A DNA stretch of 64,000 nucleotides, from the NCBI GenBank assembly GCA_012038135.1, contig JAAVJQ010000008.1, positions 62,001 through 126,000 on the forward strand, in the 5' to 3' direction. The notes beneath the pieces were generated by a model. That model saw nothing but the letters and a program-made list of their open reading frames with translations, was not told the DNA's origin and made no database searches. Positions 36,334 through 46,026 of this stretch are shown piece after piece (the stretch's first letter is position 1; each line of letters opens with the position of its first letter). The DNA is from Salinimicrobium nanhaiense. GTDB lineage: Bacteria; Bacteroidota; Bacteroidia; Flavobacteriales; Flavobacteriaceae. The translations under genes were made by a program, and so were the position numbers.

Positions 36334-37161
36334 TTATTTCTTTCTACGTTCTACAATATATTTATTACTCGATTTGGTCTTAGAACGGGTTCTAAATCCT
36401 TTAGCAGGGATACCCTTTCTTGAACGCGGGTGACCTCCGGAAGCACGACCTTCCCCACCACCCATTGGGTGATCTACTGGGTTCATTACAACCGGTCTTG
36501 TTCTTGGTCTTCTACCCAACCATCTGTTTCTACCGGCTTTTCCTGAAACAAGCAACTGGTGATCACTGTTTGAAACAGCTCCAATTGTTGCAACACAGCT
36601 GGCCAATACTCTTCGGATCTCTCCTGAAGGCAATTTAATGGTTGCGTACTTCCCTTCTCTTGCCATTAACTGAGCGAATGCACCGGCGCTACGAGCCATA
36701 ACAGCTCCCTGCCCGGGTCTAAGCTCAATACAAGAGATAATAGTACCTAATGGAATATTAGATAAAGGCATAGCATTTCCGATCTCCGGCGCTACATCCT
36801 CAACTCCCGATACTATGTTCTGCCCAACCTGAAGTCCATTTTGAGCAATAATATATCGTTTCTCACCATCCTGATAATTCAATAGTGCGATAAAGGCAGT
36901 TCTGTTTGGATCATATTCAATAGAAGCAACAGTTGCAGGAATTCCCTGCTTGTCCCTTTTAAAATCGATGATCCTGTAACGTTTTTTATGACCACCACCA
37001 ATGTAGCGCATGGTCATTTTACCTTGACTGTTTCTACCACCAGATCTTTTGTTCGGAGCCAATAAACTTTTCTCCGGCTTATCAGTAGTGATCGCGTCAA
37101 ATCCGTTCACTACTCTAAATCGCTGACCAGGGGTAATTGGTTTTAATTTTCTAACTGACAT
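36334..37161 (-). CDS. rplB: 50S ribosomal protein L2 (uL2)
   Basis: One of the most conserved 50S proteins, required for subunit joining and peptidyl-transferase centre organisation. The C-terminal loop [19 protein letters not shown] contains the highly conserved His. Length 275. Confidence 0.98.
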   Translation of the reverse strand: MSVRKLKPITPGQRFRVVNGFDAITTDKPEKSLLAPNKRSGGRNSQGKMTMRYIGGGHKKRYRIIDFKRDKQGIPATVASIEYDPNRTAFIALLNYQDGEKRYIIAQNGLQVGQNIVSGVEDVAPEIGNAMPLSNIPLGTIISCIELRPGQGAVMARSAGAFAQLMAREGKYATIKLPSGEIRRVLASCVATIGAVSNSDHQLLVSGKAGRNRWLGRRPRTRPVVMNPVDHPMGGGEGRASGGHPRSRKGIPAKGFRTRSKTKSSNKYIVERRKK

Positions 37162-37170
37162 TTTTTAATC

Positions 37171-37461
37171 TTAAAGATTACTATATAAATCAATAGTCTC
37201 ACCTTCCGCCACCTGTACTAGTGCCTTTTTATAGGCGCTGGTTTTACCAGTGACAACACCCGTTTTTGTGTAACGGGTTTTTCTGTCCGGGCGAACGTTA
37301 ATTGTACGAACTTTAGTAACTGAAACACCATAAGCAGACTCAACTGCGTCTTTAATTTCAATCTTATTCGCCTTATTATCAACTACAAAAGCGTACTTAT
37401 TGTTAAGTTCGCTATCGGCTGTAGCTTTCTCTGTAATAATAGGTTTTATTAAGATACTCAT
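37171..37461 (-). CDS. rplW: 50S ribosomal protein L23 (uL23)
   Basis: A tunnel-exit protein that docks trigger factor and SRP. It starts MSILIKPIITEKATADSELN and contains YAFVVDNKANKIEIKDAVE. Length 96. Confidence 0.98.
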   Translation of the reverse strand: MSILIKPIITEKATADSELNNKYAFVVDNKANKIEIKDAVESAYGVSVTKVRTINVRPDRKTRYTKTGVVTGKTSAYKKALVQVAEGETIDLYSNL

Positions 37462-37466
37462 AATGC

Positions 37467-38096
37467 TTATTTACTTAAATTCAACTCAATTCCTTCCAGG
37501 GACCCCTCTAAAAACACAAGATTATTTGCGTTTAAAATTTTATAAGTGCTTAATTCTGAAGCACTTATAACCTCAGAGGCCTTTAAATTGCGTGACGACA
37601 AATATACGTTTTTATTCGAGTCACCCAACACTATCAAAGATTTTTTCCCTGCCAGCCCCAATGCATTCAAAACATCGATAAAATTCTTTGTTTTTGGCGT
37701 GTCAAAAGAAAAATCTTCTACAACTATTATAGAGTTGTCATTTGCCTTCATAGACAAGGCAGATTTTCTTGCCAGTCTCTTCAGGTTCTTATTCAATTTG
37801 AAGGAATAGCTTCTTGGTCTTGGACCAAAAACTCTACCTCCTCCTTTGAAGATAGGAGACTTGATACTTCCCGCACGGGCAGTACCTGTACCTTTTTGCT
37901 TCTTGATCTTACGGGTAGAACCAGAGATCTCTGCACGTTCTTTCGCTTTGTGAGTTCCCTGCCTTTGGTTGGCCAGGTACTGCTTCACATCAAGATAAAC
38001 AGCATGGTTGTTCGGCTCCACTGCAAAAACAGCATCAGAAAGGTTTGCCTTTCTCCCTGTTTCTTTTCCTTTTATATCTAAAACTGCTACTTCCAT
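37467..38096 (-). CDS. rplD: 50S ribosomal protein L4 (uL4)
   Basis: Its extended loop reaches the exit-tunnel constriction; in E. coli it also represses the S10 operon. The loop segment [20 protein letters not shown] followed by [15 protein letters not shown] is intact. The start shares one base with the rplC stop, so the two are coupled. Length 209. Confidence 0.98.
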   Translation of the reverse strand: MEVAVLDIKGKETGRKANLSDAVFAVEPNNHAVYLDVKQYLANQRQGTHKAKERAEISGSTRKIKKQKGTGTARAGSIKSPIFKGGGRVFGPRPRSYSFKLNKNLKRLARKSALSMKANDNSIIVVEDFSFDTPKTKNFIDVLNALGLAGKKSLIVLGDSNKNVYLSSRNLKASEVISASELSTYKILNANNLVFLEGSLEGIELNLSK

Positions 38097-38707
38097 TACT
38101 TCTGAATGATTACGTAAGAGTTCTTATGTCCCGGTACAGCTCCACTTACTACAAGCAGATTCTTATCGGCAATCACTTTTAGAACTCTCAGGTTTTCTAC
38201 TTTTACTTTTTCGCCACCCATTCTTCCGGCCATTCTCATTCCCTTGAAAACTCTCGCAGGATAAGAAGCAGCACCAATAGAACCGGGAGCTCTTAATCTG
38301 TTATGCTGTCCGTGAGTAGCTTGTCCCACACCACCAAAACCGTGGCGCTTTACAACCCCTTGAAAACCTTTTCCTTTAGAAATTCCGGAAACGTCAATGA
38401 ATTCACCTTCAGTAAAATGCTCTACGGTGATAGTATCACCTAATTTGTGCTCTCCTTCAAATCCCTTGAATTCAACGACTTTGCGCATTGCTGCGGCTCC
38501 GGCTTTTTTGGCGTGCCCTGTAGCAGCCTTATTAGCAGTCTTTTTGTCATCGAAACCAAGTTGAAGAGCTTCGTACCCGTCAACCTCTTTGGTTCTGACT
38601 TGGGTAATTACACATGGTCCTGCTTCAATAACGGTACAAGGAATGTTCTTTCCGTTCTCGTCAAAAATGCTGGTCATGCCAATCTTTTTTCCTATTAACC
38701 CAGACAT
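38096..38707 (-). CDS. rplC: 50S ribosomal protein L3 (uL3)
   Basis: An early 23S rRNA binder whose loop approaches the peptidyl-transferase centre. Conserved parts are [20 protein letters not shown] and [20 protein letters not shown], the latter with the Gln region methylated in other bacteria. Length 203. The 212-bp gap upstream separates it from rpsJ. Confidence 0.98.
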   Translation of the reverse strand: MSGLIGKKIGMTSIFDENGKNIPCTVIEAGPCVITQVRTKEVDGYEALQLGFDDKKTANKAATGHAKKAGAAAMRKVVEFKGFEGEHKLGDTITVEHFTEGEFIDVSGISKGKGFQGVVKRHGFGGVGQATHGQHNRLRAPGSIGAASYPARVFKGMRMAGRMGGEKVKVENLRVLKVIADKNLLVVSGAVPGHKNSYVIIQK

Positions 38708-38746
38708 AATTAATTATTAGTTATTAATTTATATTTATTTAAAAAT

Positions 38747-38779
38747 ATTCAGGATTGAAAAACACTTCCAATCCTGAAT
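38747..38779 (-). terminator. Hairpin in the rpsJ-rplC gap, possible attenuator
   Basis: ATTCAGGATTG and CAATCCTGAAT (38747-38757 and 38769-38779) form a perfect 11-bp stem with an 11-nt loop. On the transcribed reverse strand it is followed by an A/T-rich stretch including ATTTTT. It could reduce read-through from the str genes into rplC, or mark an independent S10-operon unit. Confidence 0.5.
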
Positions 38780-38832
38780 GTATTTTTCACCGTTTTTCCC
38801 TTGCCTAAAGCTCGGGACATGTTTGATTAATA

Positions 38833-38913
38833 GGTTAATTAGTGAATGGTGATTGGTAAATTAGATCACTCGTTTTGCTTCCCGATTATCCAATCCCTAA
38901 TCCCCAATTAACC
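38833..38913. repeat. Imperfect inverted repeat with 7-nt periodicity in the rpsJ-rplC gap
   Basis: The left arm (38833-38862) and the reverse complement of the right arm (38884-38913) both begin GGTTAATT and agree at about 22 of 30 positions. Both run in heptamers such as TTAGTGA, ATGGTGA, TTGGTAA and TTGGGGA, TTAGGGA, TTGGATA. The 21-bp centre has no gene. Confidence 0.55.
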
Positions 38914-38919
38914 GGTTCA

Positions 38920-39225
38920 TCACACCTTGATCTCCACCTCTACTCCACTTGGCAATTCAAGTTTCATCAAGGCATCAATAGTTTTAGAAGACGAACTGTA
39001 AATATCAAGCAATCTCTTATAAGAGCTCAACTCAAACTGCTCTCTCGATTTTTTATTAACGTGCGGAGAACGCAATACAGTAAAGATCTTCTTGTGAGTT
39101 GGCAATGGAATAGGTCCCGTTACCACAGCTCCCGTACTTTTTACGGTTTTAACGATCTTTTCGGCAGATTTGTCTACCAGGTTATGATCGTAAGATTTTA
39201 ATTTTATTCTGATTTTTTGACTCAT
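38920..39225 (-). CDS. rpsJ: 30S ribosomal protein S10 (uS10)
   Basis: A 30S head protein that doubles as transcription antitermination factor NusE. The start [20 protein letters not shown] and the segment [20 protein letters not shown] are canonical. It lies 11 bp after fusA, so it belongs to the str unit here rather than directly to rplC. Confidence 0.98.
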   Translation of the reverse strand: MSQKIRIKLKSYDHNLVDKSAEKIVKTVKSTGAVVTGPIPLPTHKKIFTVLRSPHVNKKSREQFELSSYKRLLDIYSSSSKTIDALMKLELPSGVEVEIKV

Positions 39226-39236
39226 TTTCCTGATAA

Positions 39237-41348
39237 TTAATCGTTAGCGGTTCCCTTTTCTGCCTTCATGATCGCTTCTGAAATATTAGAAGGAGTTTCA
39301 GCATAATGAGAAAATTCCATAGTAGAGGTTGCACGTCCCGAAGAAAGGGTACGCAAAGTAGTTACATATCCAAACATCTCAGATAATGGTACTTCAGCTT
39401 TAATAACTTTCGCACCAGACCTGTCAGACATGTCATTAACCTGTCCACGACGTCTGTTCAAATCTCCTACTATATCACCCATGTTCTCTTCAGGAGTAAC
39501 CACTTCCACTTTCATGATTGGCTCAAGGATCACAGCACCTGCTTTCTTAGCAGCTACTTTATAACCCATTTTAGCAGCCAATTCGAAGGAAAGCTGATCG
39601 GAATCCACAGGGTGGAAAGATCCGTCCTTAAGAACCACTTTTAAAGTATCCATGGTAAAACCTGCCATAGGTCCGGTTTTCATAGCTTCTTTAAATCCTT
39701 TTTCAACCGAAGGAATAAATTCCTTAGGAATACGACCACCTTTGATCTCATCCACGAATTGAAGTCCCGGTCCTTTAAAGTCTTCGTCTGCAGGTCCTAA
39801 TGTGAATACAATATCACCAAATTTACCACGACCACCAGATTGCTTCTTATAAACCTCTCTGTGATCTGCAGCTTTAGTTACAGTTTCCTTGTATTCAACA
39901 CGAGGCTGACCTTCATTCACTTCAACCTTAAATTCTCTTTTCAAACGATCTACAAGAATTTCAAGGTGAAGTTCACCCATTCCTGAAATAATTGTTTGTC
40001 CTGAAACTTCATCGGTTTTAACCTGGAAAGTTGGATCTTCTTCAGCTAGTTTAGCCAAAGCCATCCCCATCTTATCAACATCGGCCTTAGTTTTAGGCTC
40101 GACAGAAATACCAATTACAGGATCAGGGAAAGACATCGATTCTAGTACGATCGGGTGTTTCTCGTCTGTTAAGGTATCTCCGGTTTTAATATCTTTAAAT
40201 CCAACAGCTGCACCAATATCTCCGGCTTCAATTCTATCAATTGGCTCCTGCTTGTTAGCATGCATTTGATAGATACGTGAGATACGTTCTTTCTTTCCGG
40301 AACGGTTGTTCTGAACATAAGAACCAGCATCAAGTGCTCCGGAATAAACTCTAAAGAATGCTAAACGACCAACGAAAGGATCGGTAGCAATTTTAAATGC
40401 TAATGCCGAAAAAGGAGAATCAACATGTGGCTTACGGGTTTCTTCTTTTTCTGTATCAGGGTTTACACCAACAATGGCTTCAACATCTACAGGAGAAGGA
40501 AGGTAACGCATTACTGCATCCAACATCGCCTGTACACCTTTATTTTTGAAGGAAGATCCACACATCATCGGGATGATAGACATGTCAATAGTTGCAGCTC
40601 TAAGAGCGGCAATAATTTCGTCTTCGGTAATGGAATTTTCATCCTCGAAGAATTTCTCCATAAGAGCTTCATCATATTCGGCAACTGCCTCAACAAGTTC
40701 AGCTCTGTATTTATTTACGTCCTCCATCAATTCCTCAGGAATGTCGATGGTTTCGTAAGTCATTCCGAAATCTTCTTCGTTCCAGATAATCGCTTTTTTT
40801 GCGATAAGGTCAACAACACCTTTAAAATCGATCTCGTCACCAATTGGAACCTGAAGTGGAACCGGGTTCCCTCCCAGCATTTCCCTTACCTGCTTACAAA
40901 CATTGAAAAAGTCTGCACCCTGGCGGTCCATTTTGTTAACGAAACCTAATCTTGGAACTCTGTATTTATCGGCTTGTCTCCAAACAGTTTCAGATTGAGG
41001 CTCAACACCATCAACTGCACTAAAAAGAGCAACCATCCCATCAAGTACACGTAAAGAACGCTCTACCTCTACAGTAAAGTCAACGTGCCCCGGGGTATCA
41101 ATGATATTTACGGTATATTCCTGGTCACGGTACATCCACTTACAATGAGTAGCAGCCGAAGTAATGGTGATCCCACGCTCCTGCTCCTGCTCCATCCAGT
41201 CCATAGTCGCCGCTCCATCGTGTACCTCACCAATCTTGTGGCTTATACCCGTGTAGAAAAGGATACGTTCTGTTGTAGTGGTTTTACCGGCATCAATATG
41301 CGCAGCAATACCTATATTTCTAGTAAATTTTAAATCTCTTTGTGCCAT
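39237..41348 (-). CDS. fusA: Elongation factor G
   Basis: A GTPase that drives tRNA-mRNA translocation and, with RRF, ribosome recycling. The G domain has [16 protein letters not shown], the DTPGHVDF motif and [10 protein letters not shown]. Domains II-V follow in a 703-residue protein of standard size. It is not followed by tuf, as expected for Bacteroidota. Confidence 0.98.
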   Translation of the reverse strand: MAQRDLKFTRNIGIAAHIDAGKTTTTERILFYTGISHKIGEVHDGAATMDWMEQEQERGITITSAATHCKWMYRDQEYTVNIIDTPGHVDFTVEVERSLRVLDGMVALFSAVDGVEPQSETVWRQADKYRVPRLGFVNKMDRQGADFFNVCKQVREMLGGNPVPLQVPIGDEIDFKGVVDLIAKKAIIWNEEDFGMTYETIDIPEELMEDVNKYRAELVEAVAEYDEALMEKFFEDENSITEDEIIAALRAATIDMSIIPMMCGSSFKNKGVQAMLDAVMRYLPSPVDVEAIVGVNPDTEKEETRKPHVDSPFSALAFKIATDPFVGRLAFFRVYSGALDAGSYVQNNRSGKKERISRIYQMHANKQEPIDRIEAGDIGAAVGFKDIKTGDTLTDEKHPIVLESMSFPDPVIGISVEPKTKADVDKMGMALAKLAEEDPTFQVKTDEVSGQTIISGMGELHLEILVDRLKREFKVEVNEGQPRVEYKETVTKAADHREVYKKQSGGRGKFGDIVFTLGPADEDFKGPGLQFVDEIKGGRIPKEFIPSVEKGFKEAMKTGPMAGFTMDTLKVVLKDGSFHPVDSDQLSFELAAKMGYKVAAKKAGAVILEPIMKVEVVTPEENMGDIVGDLNRRRGQVNDMSDRSGAKVIKAEVPLSEMFGYVTTLRTLSSGRATSTMEFSHYAETPSNISEAIMKAEKGTAND

Positions 41349-41351
41349 TTT

Positions 41352-41828
41352 TTAGAATCTAAAGTGAGAGAATGCTTTGTTAGCTTCAGCCATCTTATGG
41401 GTATCAACCCTCTTCTTCACAGCCGCACCTTCTTCTTTAGCAGCAGCAAGAACCTCTGCAGCAAGTCTCTGAGCCATAGATTTCTCGTTACGCTTTCTCG
41501 AATAGGAAATCAACCACTTCATTGCGGTTGAAACTTTACGATCTGGTCTAATCTGCATAGGAATCTGAAAAGTAGCACCTCCAACTCTACGGCTGCGCAC
41601 CTCTACGTGTGGCATAACATTAGAAAGAGCATCTTTCCAAAGTTCAAGTCCTGATTTTTCTTCATCCTGTTTTTTCTCCTCTACGATCGCGATAGCATCA
41701 TAGAAAACTTTAAAGGCAACAGATTTTTTACCATCCCACATCATCATGTTAACAAAACGCGTTACTAACTGATCATTAAACTTTGGATCTGGTAAAAGTG
41801 GCCTTTTTTTCGCCTGTCTTTTTCTCAT
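41352..41828 (-). CDS. rpsG: 30S ribosomal protein S7 (uS7)
   Basis: Nucleates assembly of the 30S head. It starts [20 protein letters not shown], and contains [20 protein letters not shown] and a C-terminal helical tail ending FSHFRF. Length 158. The gap to fusA is 3 bp. Confidence 0.98.
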   Translation of the reverse strand: MRKRQAKKRPLLPDPKFNDQLVTRFVNMMMWDGKKSVAFKVFYDAIAIVEEKKQDEEKSGLELWKDALSNVMPHVEVRSRRVGGATFQIPMQIRPDRKVSTAMKWLISYSRKRNEKSMAQRLAAEVLAAAKEEGAAVKKRVDTHKMAEANKAFSHFRF

Positions 41829-41870
41829 TTCTTCTTTGTAATAAGTTAATTGTTACTTGCCCCGGAAAGA

Positions 41871-42245
41871 TTATTTCTTAGGCCTTTTAGCACCATACTT
41901 TGATCTACGCTGAGTTCTTCCTGCAACACCTGCGGTGTCAAGAGCTCCACGTACAATATGATACCTAACTCCAGGCAAATCCTTAACTCTTCCGCCTCTA
42001 ACCAATACTATCGAGTGCTCTTGAAGGTTGTGCCCTTCTCCGGGGATGTATGCGTTCACCTCTTTCCCATTGGTCAATCTTACCCTTGCTACTTTACGCA
42101 TAGCAGAGTTAGGCTTCTTAGGGGTAGTGGTGTAAACACGCGTACAAACTCCTCGTCTTTGAGGGCACGAATCCAAAGCAGCCGATTTACTCTTCTTGGT
42201 AATTGTGGCTCTTCCTTTTCGTACTAATTGTGAAATTGTTGGCAT
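41871..42245 (-). CDS. rpsL: 30S ribosomal protein S12 (uS12)
   Basis: A decoding-centre protein. I use the ATG at 42245 ([20 protein letters not shown]), giving the standard 124 residues; the frame stays open further upstream but overlaps the promoter. Residues Lys43 and Lys88 with Pro91, the usual streptomycin-resistance positions, are the wild-type sensitive forms. It is the first gene of the long ribosomal block. Confidence 0.98.
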   Translation of the reverse strand: MPTISQLVRKGRATITKKSKSAALDSCPQRRGVCTRVYTTTPKKPNSAMRKVARVRLTNGKEVNAYIPGEGHNLQEHSIVLVRGGRVKDLPGVRYHIVRGALDTAGVAGRTQRRSKYGAKRPKK

Positions 42246-42299
42246 AATTTCTTTTACACTAATTATTGTTTTATTATTCTCCCTTTTTAAAAAGGTCTG

Positions 42300-42329
42300 C
42301 AAAGGTAGAAATAAAACCGAAGTATTCAA
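42300..42329 (-). promoter_or_regulatory. str-operon promoter (strong Bacteroidota consensus)
   Basis: On the reverse strand TTG (42327-42329), a 19-nt spacer and TACCTTTG (42300-42307) match the consensus TTG-N19-TAnnTTTG exactly. The rpsL ATG is 55-62 nt downstream, leaving an A/T-rich leader. No other equally good match was seen inside the block, so this is probably its main promoter. Confidence 0.75.
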
Positions 42330-42735
42330 ATCTTAATGAATTAATTTTCAGTTGGAGCTTTTTACCCCCGGTTTACATCCAAACCAATTAAAGAGAAGCT
42401 AAAACCCCCGTTTGAATAAACCTCCATTTCAGTAACCAGATCTATTATATATAAGAACCTGAAAAGGACAGAAACAACCACTCTCTTATTCTACCTATAT
42501 ATAGGTAAATATTATTCTGTATTTGATAACTTAAATTGGTTCCATTTTTTTAAAAAGTTGGTCCGGGAAATTGTTGTTAAGTTAATAAATGTGAAACCCT
42601 TATAAAAACCCTGTCTCATCAATAGTTTTACTATAAATACCCATGCTCCAAAACATTAGGAATATTGAAAGCGTTAAGAAAAACTTAAACTTTCAGAAGA
42701 ATTTCAGACGAAAAGAAAGTTTTACAGGAAAAAAG
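42330..42735. other. Divergent intergenic region between rpsL and the SusC gene
   Basis: About 400 bp of A/T-rich DNA with stop codons in all frames and no gene. A short near-palindrome TATATATAGG-type stretch lies near 42490-42510. No tRNA or riboswitch-like fold was recognised. The two promoters lie at its ends. Confidence 0.6.
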
Positions 42736-42766
42736 TTGCCCGCTTAACAATAAATTATCAAATTTG
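42736..42766 (+). promoter_or_regulatory. Predicted promoter of the SusC/SusD pair
   Basis: TTG (42736-42738), a 20-nt spacer and CAAATTTG (42759-42766) match TTG-N20-TAnnTTTG with one mismatch in the proximal box. The ATG at 42796 is 30 nt downstream. Confidence 0.45.
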
Positions 42767-42795
42767 GCACTGGCTAATTCAAACAAATCTTAAAA

Positions 42796-45700
42796 ATGAA
42801 AACAAAGTTAAGTGGAATGCTAACGCTGTTACTGGCGTTAGTGGTGCAAATATCCTTTGCGCAACAAGACCTCACAGTCACAGGTACTGTGACCGATGGT
42901 AACGGGATGCCTCTCCCAGGAGTAAATGTACTTGTAAAAGGTACAACAAAAGGGGTGCAAACAGATTTCGACGGAAATTATTCTATTGATGTAAGTCAGG
43001 GAGAAGTTCTTGTTTTCTCTTATATTGGTATGAGAACGGTAGAATATCCCGTGACCAATATAGATACTATCGATGTTGTTCTTGAACAGGACGCAGCTCA
43101 ATTAGAAGAAGTAGTGGTAACCGCCCTTGGTATATCCAGGGAAAAGCGTTCTCTTGGTTATGCTACAGAGGAAGTATCCGGTGCTGAAGTAAACACTGCA
43201 AAAGAAGGAAACTTCATGAACTCTTTATCCGGTAAAGTATCGGGTCTTGATGTGAAGAAGAGTAGTACTTTAGGTGGATCTTCAAACATCATTATTCGTG
43301 GTTATACCTCTTTAACAGGTAACAACCAGCCGCTTTTCGTAGTAGACGGAGTGCCAATTAGTAACGAAAACACCAATACAGATAACCAACGTACAGGTAG
43401 AGGTGGTTACGACTATGGTAACGCTGCAATGGACGTAAATCCTGATGACATCGCTTCTGTAAACGTACTTAAAGGTGCTGCTGCATCTGCACTTTACGGT
43501 TCACGCGCTGCGAATGGGGTAATTATCATCACTACCAAATCTGGTAAAAAGAATGATAAAATCGGAGTGACAATTAGCTCTGGCGTGACTTTTGCGAAGA
43601 TGGATGATGATACTTTTGTTGAGTATCAAAAAGAGTATGGAGCCGGTTACGGTGAATTCTATGAAACAGGTTATTTCGATAGCTGGGATGTAAATGGTGA
43701 CGGAACAGATGATCTTGTTGTACCTTTCACAGAAGATGCTTCTTTTGGTGGTAGATTTGATCCTAATTTATTGGTATACCAATGGGATGCTTTCTATCCT
43801 GAATCTCCAAACTATTTAACACCAACTCCATGGGTAGCTGCAGAAAATGGTCCTGAATCTATATTCAGAACCGGTTTGACTTTTAACAACAGTGTTGCGC
43901 TTGACGGAGGTACAGATAATAGTACTTACAGATTAGGTTATACACTTTACGATCAGGAAGGTATTCTTCCTAACTCTAACATCAGAAGAAACACAGTAGA
44001 TATTAAAGCTACTCATGATTTCACAGATAAGTTTACTGCAGGAGTTACTGCGACTTATACCAATACAAGCGGTAAAGGTCGTTACGGTACAGGATATAGT
44101 GGAACTAACATTTTCCAGTCTATGCGTCAATGGAACCAGGCTAACGTAGATTTTGAAGCTCAGAAAAGAGCCTATTTCGATACAGGTCGTAACATCACCT
44201 GGAACTATGCAAATGCAGAAGCAGGAAACTTTACTCCTATTTATACAGATAACCCCTACTGGCAGCTATATGAAAACTACCAGACAGATGAAAGAAACCG
44301 TCTTTACGGGAATTTCAACCTTAATTATGCGCTAACAGACTGGTTGTCTGCCACTGCGCGTGTATCTATGGACTATTATGGGGATTTCCGTGAAGAGAGA
44401 ACGAATGTTGGCAGTAACGGAGTATCGGGTTACAGCAGATATGATGGAACATACAAAGAGGTTAACTATGACCTGCTTTTAAATTTTGACTATGACCTTA
44501 ACGAGGATATTAACCTTGCAGGTATACTTGGAGCAACAGCAAGAAGACAGGATGATGCCATTATGAGATCATCAACAACAGGAGGTTTGGTTATTCCCGG
44601 ACTTTTCGCACTATCAAATTCTCAAAACCTCTTAACTCCTCCATTTGAAAGAGTGACCGAACTACATACAAACGGTTATTTCGCAAGTGCCTCTTTTGGA
44701 TACAGAGACTTCTTTTACCTTGATGCTACAGGTAGGGTTGATGAAGTATCATCATTACCGGAAGAAGACAACACTTACTTCTATCCTTCAGTTTCCACCA
44801 GTATTGTATTTTCGCAATTGTTGGACACAGATTGGCTAAGTTTCGGTAAATTCCGTGCTAACTACGCAGAGGTAGGTAACTACGCGCCACCGTTATCTGT
44901 ACAGGATGTTTATGCGAGTCCAACAAACTTCACTACTCCTCTGTATTCAGTATCGAGTACTGCCAACAACCCAGATCTTAAAAGTGAGCTTACAAAAAGT
45001 TGGGAAGTTGGTTTGGAAATGGACTTCTTTAACAGACGTTTAGGTTTCGATCTTGCTGCTTACCAGTCAAACTCTGTTGACCAATTGATGCCGGTAACGG
45101 TTTCTGCTGCAACTGGTTATACTTCAAGATGGGTAAATGCCGGTGAAATTGAGAACAAGGGTATTGAGTTTAGCCTTAACGCTACTCCAATTAGAACAGA
45201 AGACTTCCAGTGGAGAATCAACGGTAACTGGTTTAAGAACGAAAGTGAAGTGATCTCTTTATTTGAAGGTAATCAAAACCTGCAAATGGCTTCTCTTCAG
45301 GGAGGTGTTACTATCAACGCTACAGTAGGAGAGCCTTACGGTACGATCTGGGGAACTAACTTCACCTACTTAGAAGATGGAAGTGGGCCGGTGATCAACC
45401 AAACTAACGGAAGATATGTACGCGATAACACCCGCCAGGTTATTGGTGATATTAACCCAGACTGGAAAGCAGGTATCAGTAATACTTTATCTTACAAGGA
45501 TATTTCTTTAAGCTTCCTTATTGATATCCAGGAAGGTGGAGATGTTTTCTCTCTTGATACCTACTATGGCTACGCAACAGGTGTACCTGTCAACACTGCA
45601 GGATTGAACGAACTTGGAAATCCTTTAAGATCTCCTATTTCTGAAGGTGGTGGACTTTTACTTGAAGGTGTGACTCCAGATGGTGCTCCAAACACAACCC

Positions 45701-46014
45701 GTACGCAAATGGAAAACTATGCTAACGCAATTGGTTATGGTTATGCTCCAACTGCATATCACGTTTACGATGCAAGTTTCGTTAAGCTAAGAGAGGTAAC
45801 TCTTTCTTATTCCTTACCAGCGAGCGTAGTTGACAGAATCTCAATGGCAGATATTACTCTTTCTGCAGTAGGAAGAAACCTTTGGATCATCGATAAAAAC
45901 GTTCCATACTCAGATCCTGAAGCAGGATTAAGCTCAGGAAACATCCAGGGATACCAGTCAGGAGCAATACCAACTGCCAGGGAATATGGTTTCAATGTAA
46001 GATTACAATTCTAA
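42796..46014 (+). CDS. SusC/RagA-family TonB-linked outer membrane protein
   Basis: An outer-membrane TonB-dependent transporter that works with a SusD-type lipoprotein lid to import oligosaccharides, peptides or other large nutrients. Order: a signal peptide (residues 1-22, ending SFAQQ), a carboxypeptidase-like domain (about 25-95, PLPGVNVLVKGTTKGVQTDF), a plug domain (about 100-230) with FVVDGVPISNENT and GSRAANGVIIITTKSG, then a long beta-barrel ending REYGFNVRLQF. The length of 1072 residues is typical. The SusD partner begins 12 bp downstream. No glycosidase or peptidase is adjacent, so the substrate is undefined. Confidence 0.95.
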   Translation: MKTKLSGMLTLLLALVVQISFAQQDLTVTGTVTDGNGMPLPGVNVLVKGTTKGVQTDFDGNYSIDVSQGEVLVFSYIGMRTVEYPVTNIDTIDVVLEQDAAQLEEVVVTALGISREKRSLGYATEEVSGAEVNTAKEGNFMNSLSGKVSGLDVKKSSTLGGSSNIIIRGYTSLTGNNQPLFVVDGVPISNENTNTDNQRTGRGGYDYGNAAMDVNPDDIASVNVLKGAAASALYGSRAANGVIIITTKSGKKNDKIGVTISSGVTFAKMDDDTFVEYQKEYGAGYGEFYETGYFDSWDVNGDGTDDLVVPFTEDASFGGRFDPNLLVYQWDAFYPESPNYLTPTPWVAAENGPESIFRTGLTFNNSVALDGGTDNSTYRLGYTLYDQEGILPNSNIRRNTVDIKATHDFTDKFTAGVTATYTNTSGKGRYGTGYSGTNIFQSMRQWNQANVDFEAQKRAYFDTGRNITWNYANAEAGNFTPIYTDNPYWQLYENYQTDERNRLYGNFNLNYALTDWLSATARVSMDYYGDFREERTNVGSNGVSGYSRYDGTYKEVNYDLLLNFDYDLNEDINLAGILGATARRQDDAIMRSSTTGGLVIPGLFALSNSQNLLTPPFERVTELHTNGYFASASFGYRDFFYLDATGRVDEVSSLPEEDNTYFYPSVSTSIVFSQLLDTDWLSFGKFRANYAEVGNYAPPLSVQDVYASPTNFTTPLYSVSSTANNPDLKSELTKSWEVGLEMDFFNRRLGFDLAAYQSNSVDQLMPVTVSAATGYTSRWVNAGEIENKGIEFSLNATPIRTEDFQWRINGNWFKNESEVISLFEGNQNLQMASLQGGVTINATVGEPYGTIWGTNFTYLEDGSGPVINQTNGRYVRDNTRQVIGDINPDWKAGISNTLSYKDISLSFLIDIQEGGDVFSLDTYYGYATGVPVNTAGLNELGNPLRSPISEGGGLLLEGVTPDGAPNTTRTQMENYANAIGYGYAPTAYHVYDASFVKLREVTLSYSLPASVVDRISMADITLSAVGRNLWIIDKNVPYSDPEAGLSSGNIQGYQSGAIPTAREYGFNVRLQF

Positions 46015-46026
46015 AAAAAATAAATC

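Noticed and set aside
40425-40949. Forward open frame opposite fusA (174 codons)
   Set aside because: Antisense to the EF-G gene, with a Cys/His/Phe-rich composition typical of reverse-frame translation.
42246-42329. Extra 28 codons before rpsL
   Set aside because: They contain the exact-consensus promoter and are absent from S12 proteins, which start MPTI.
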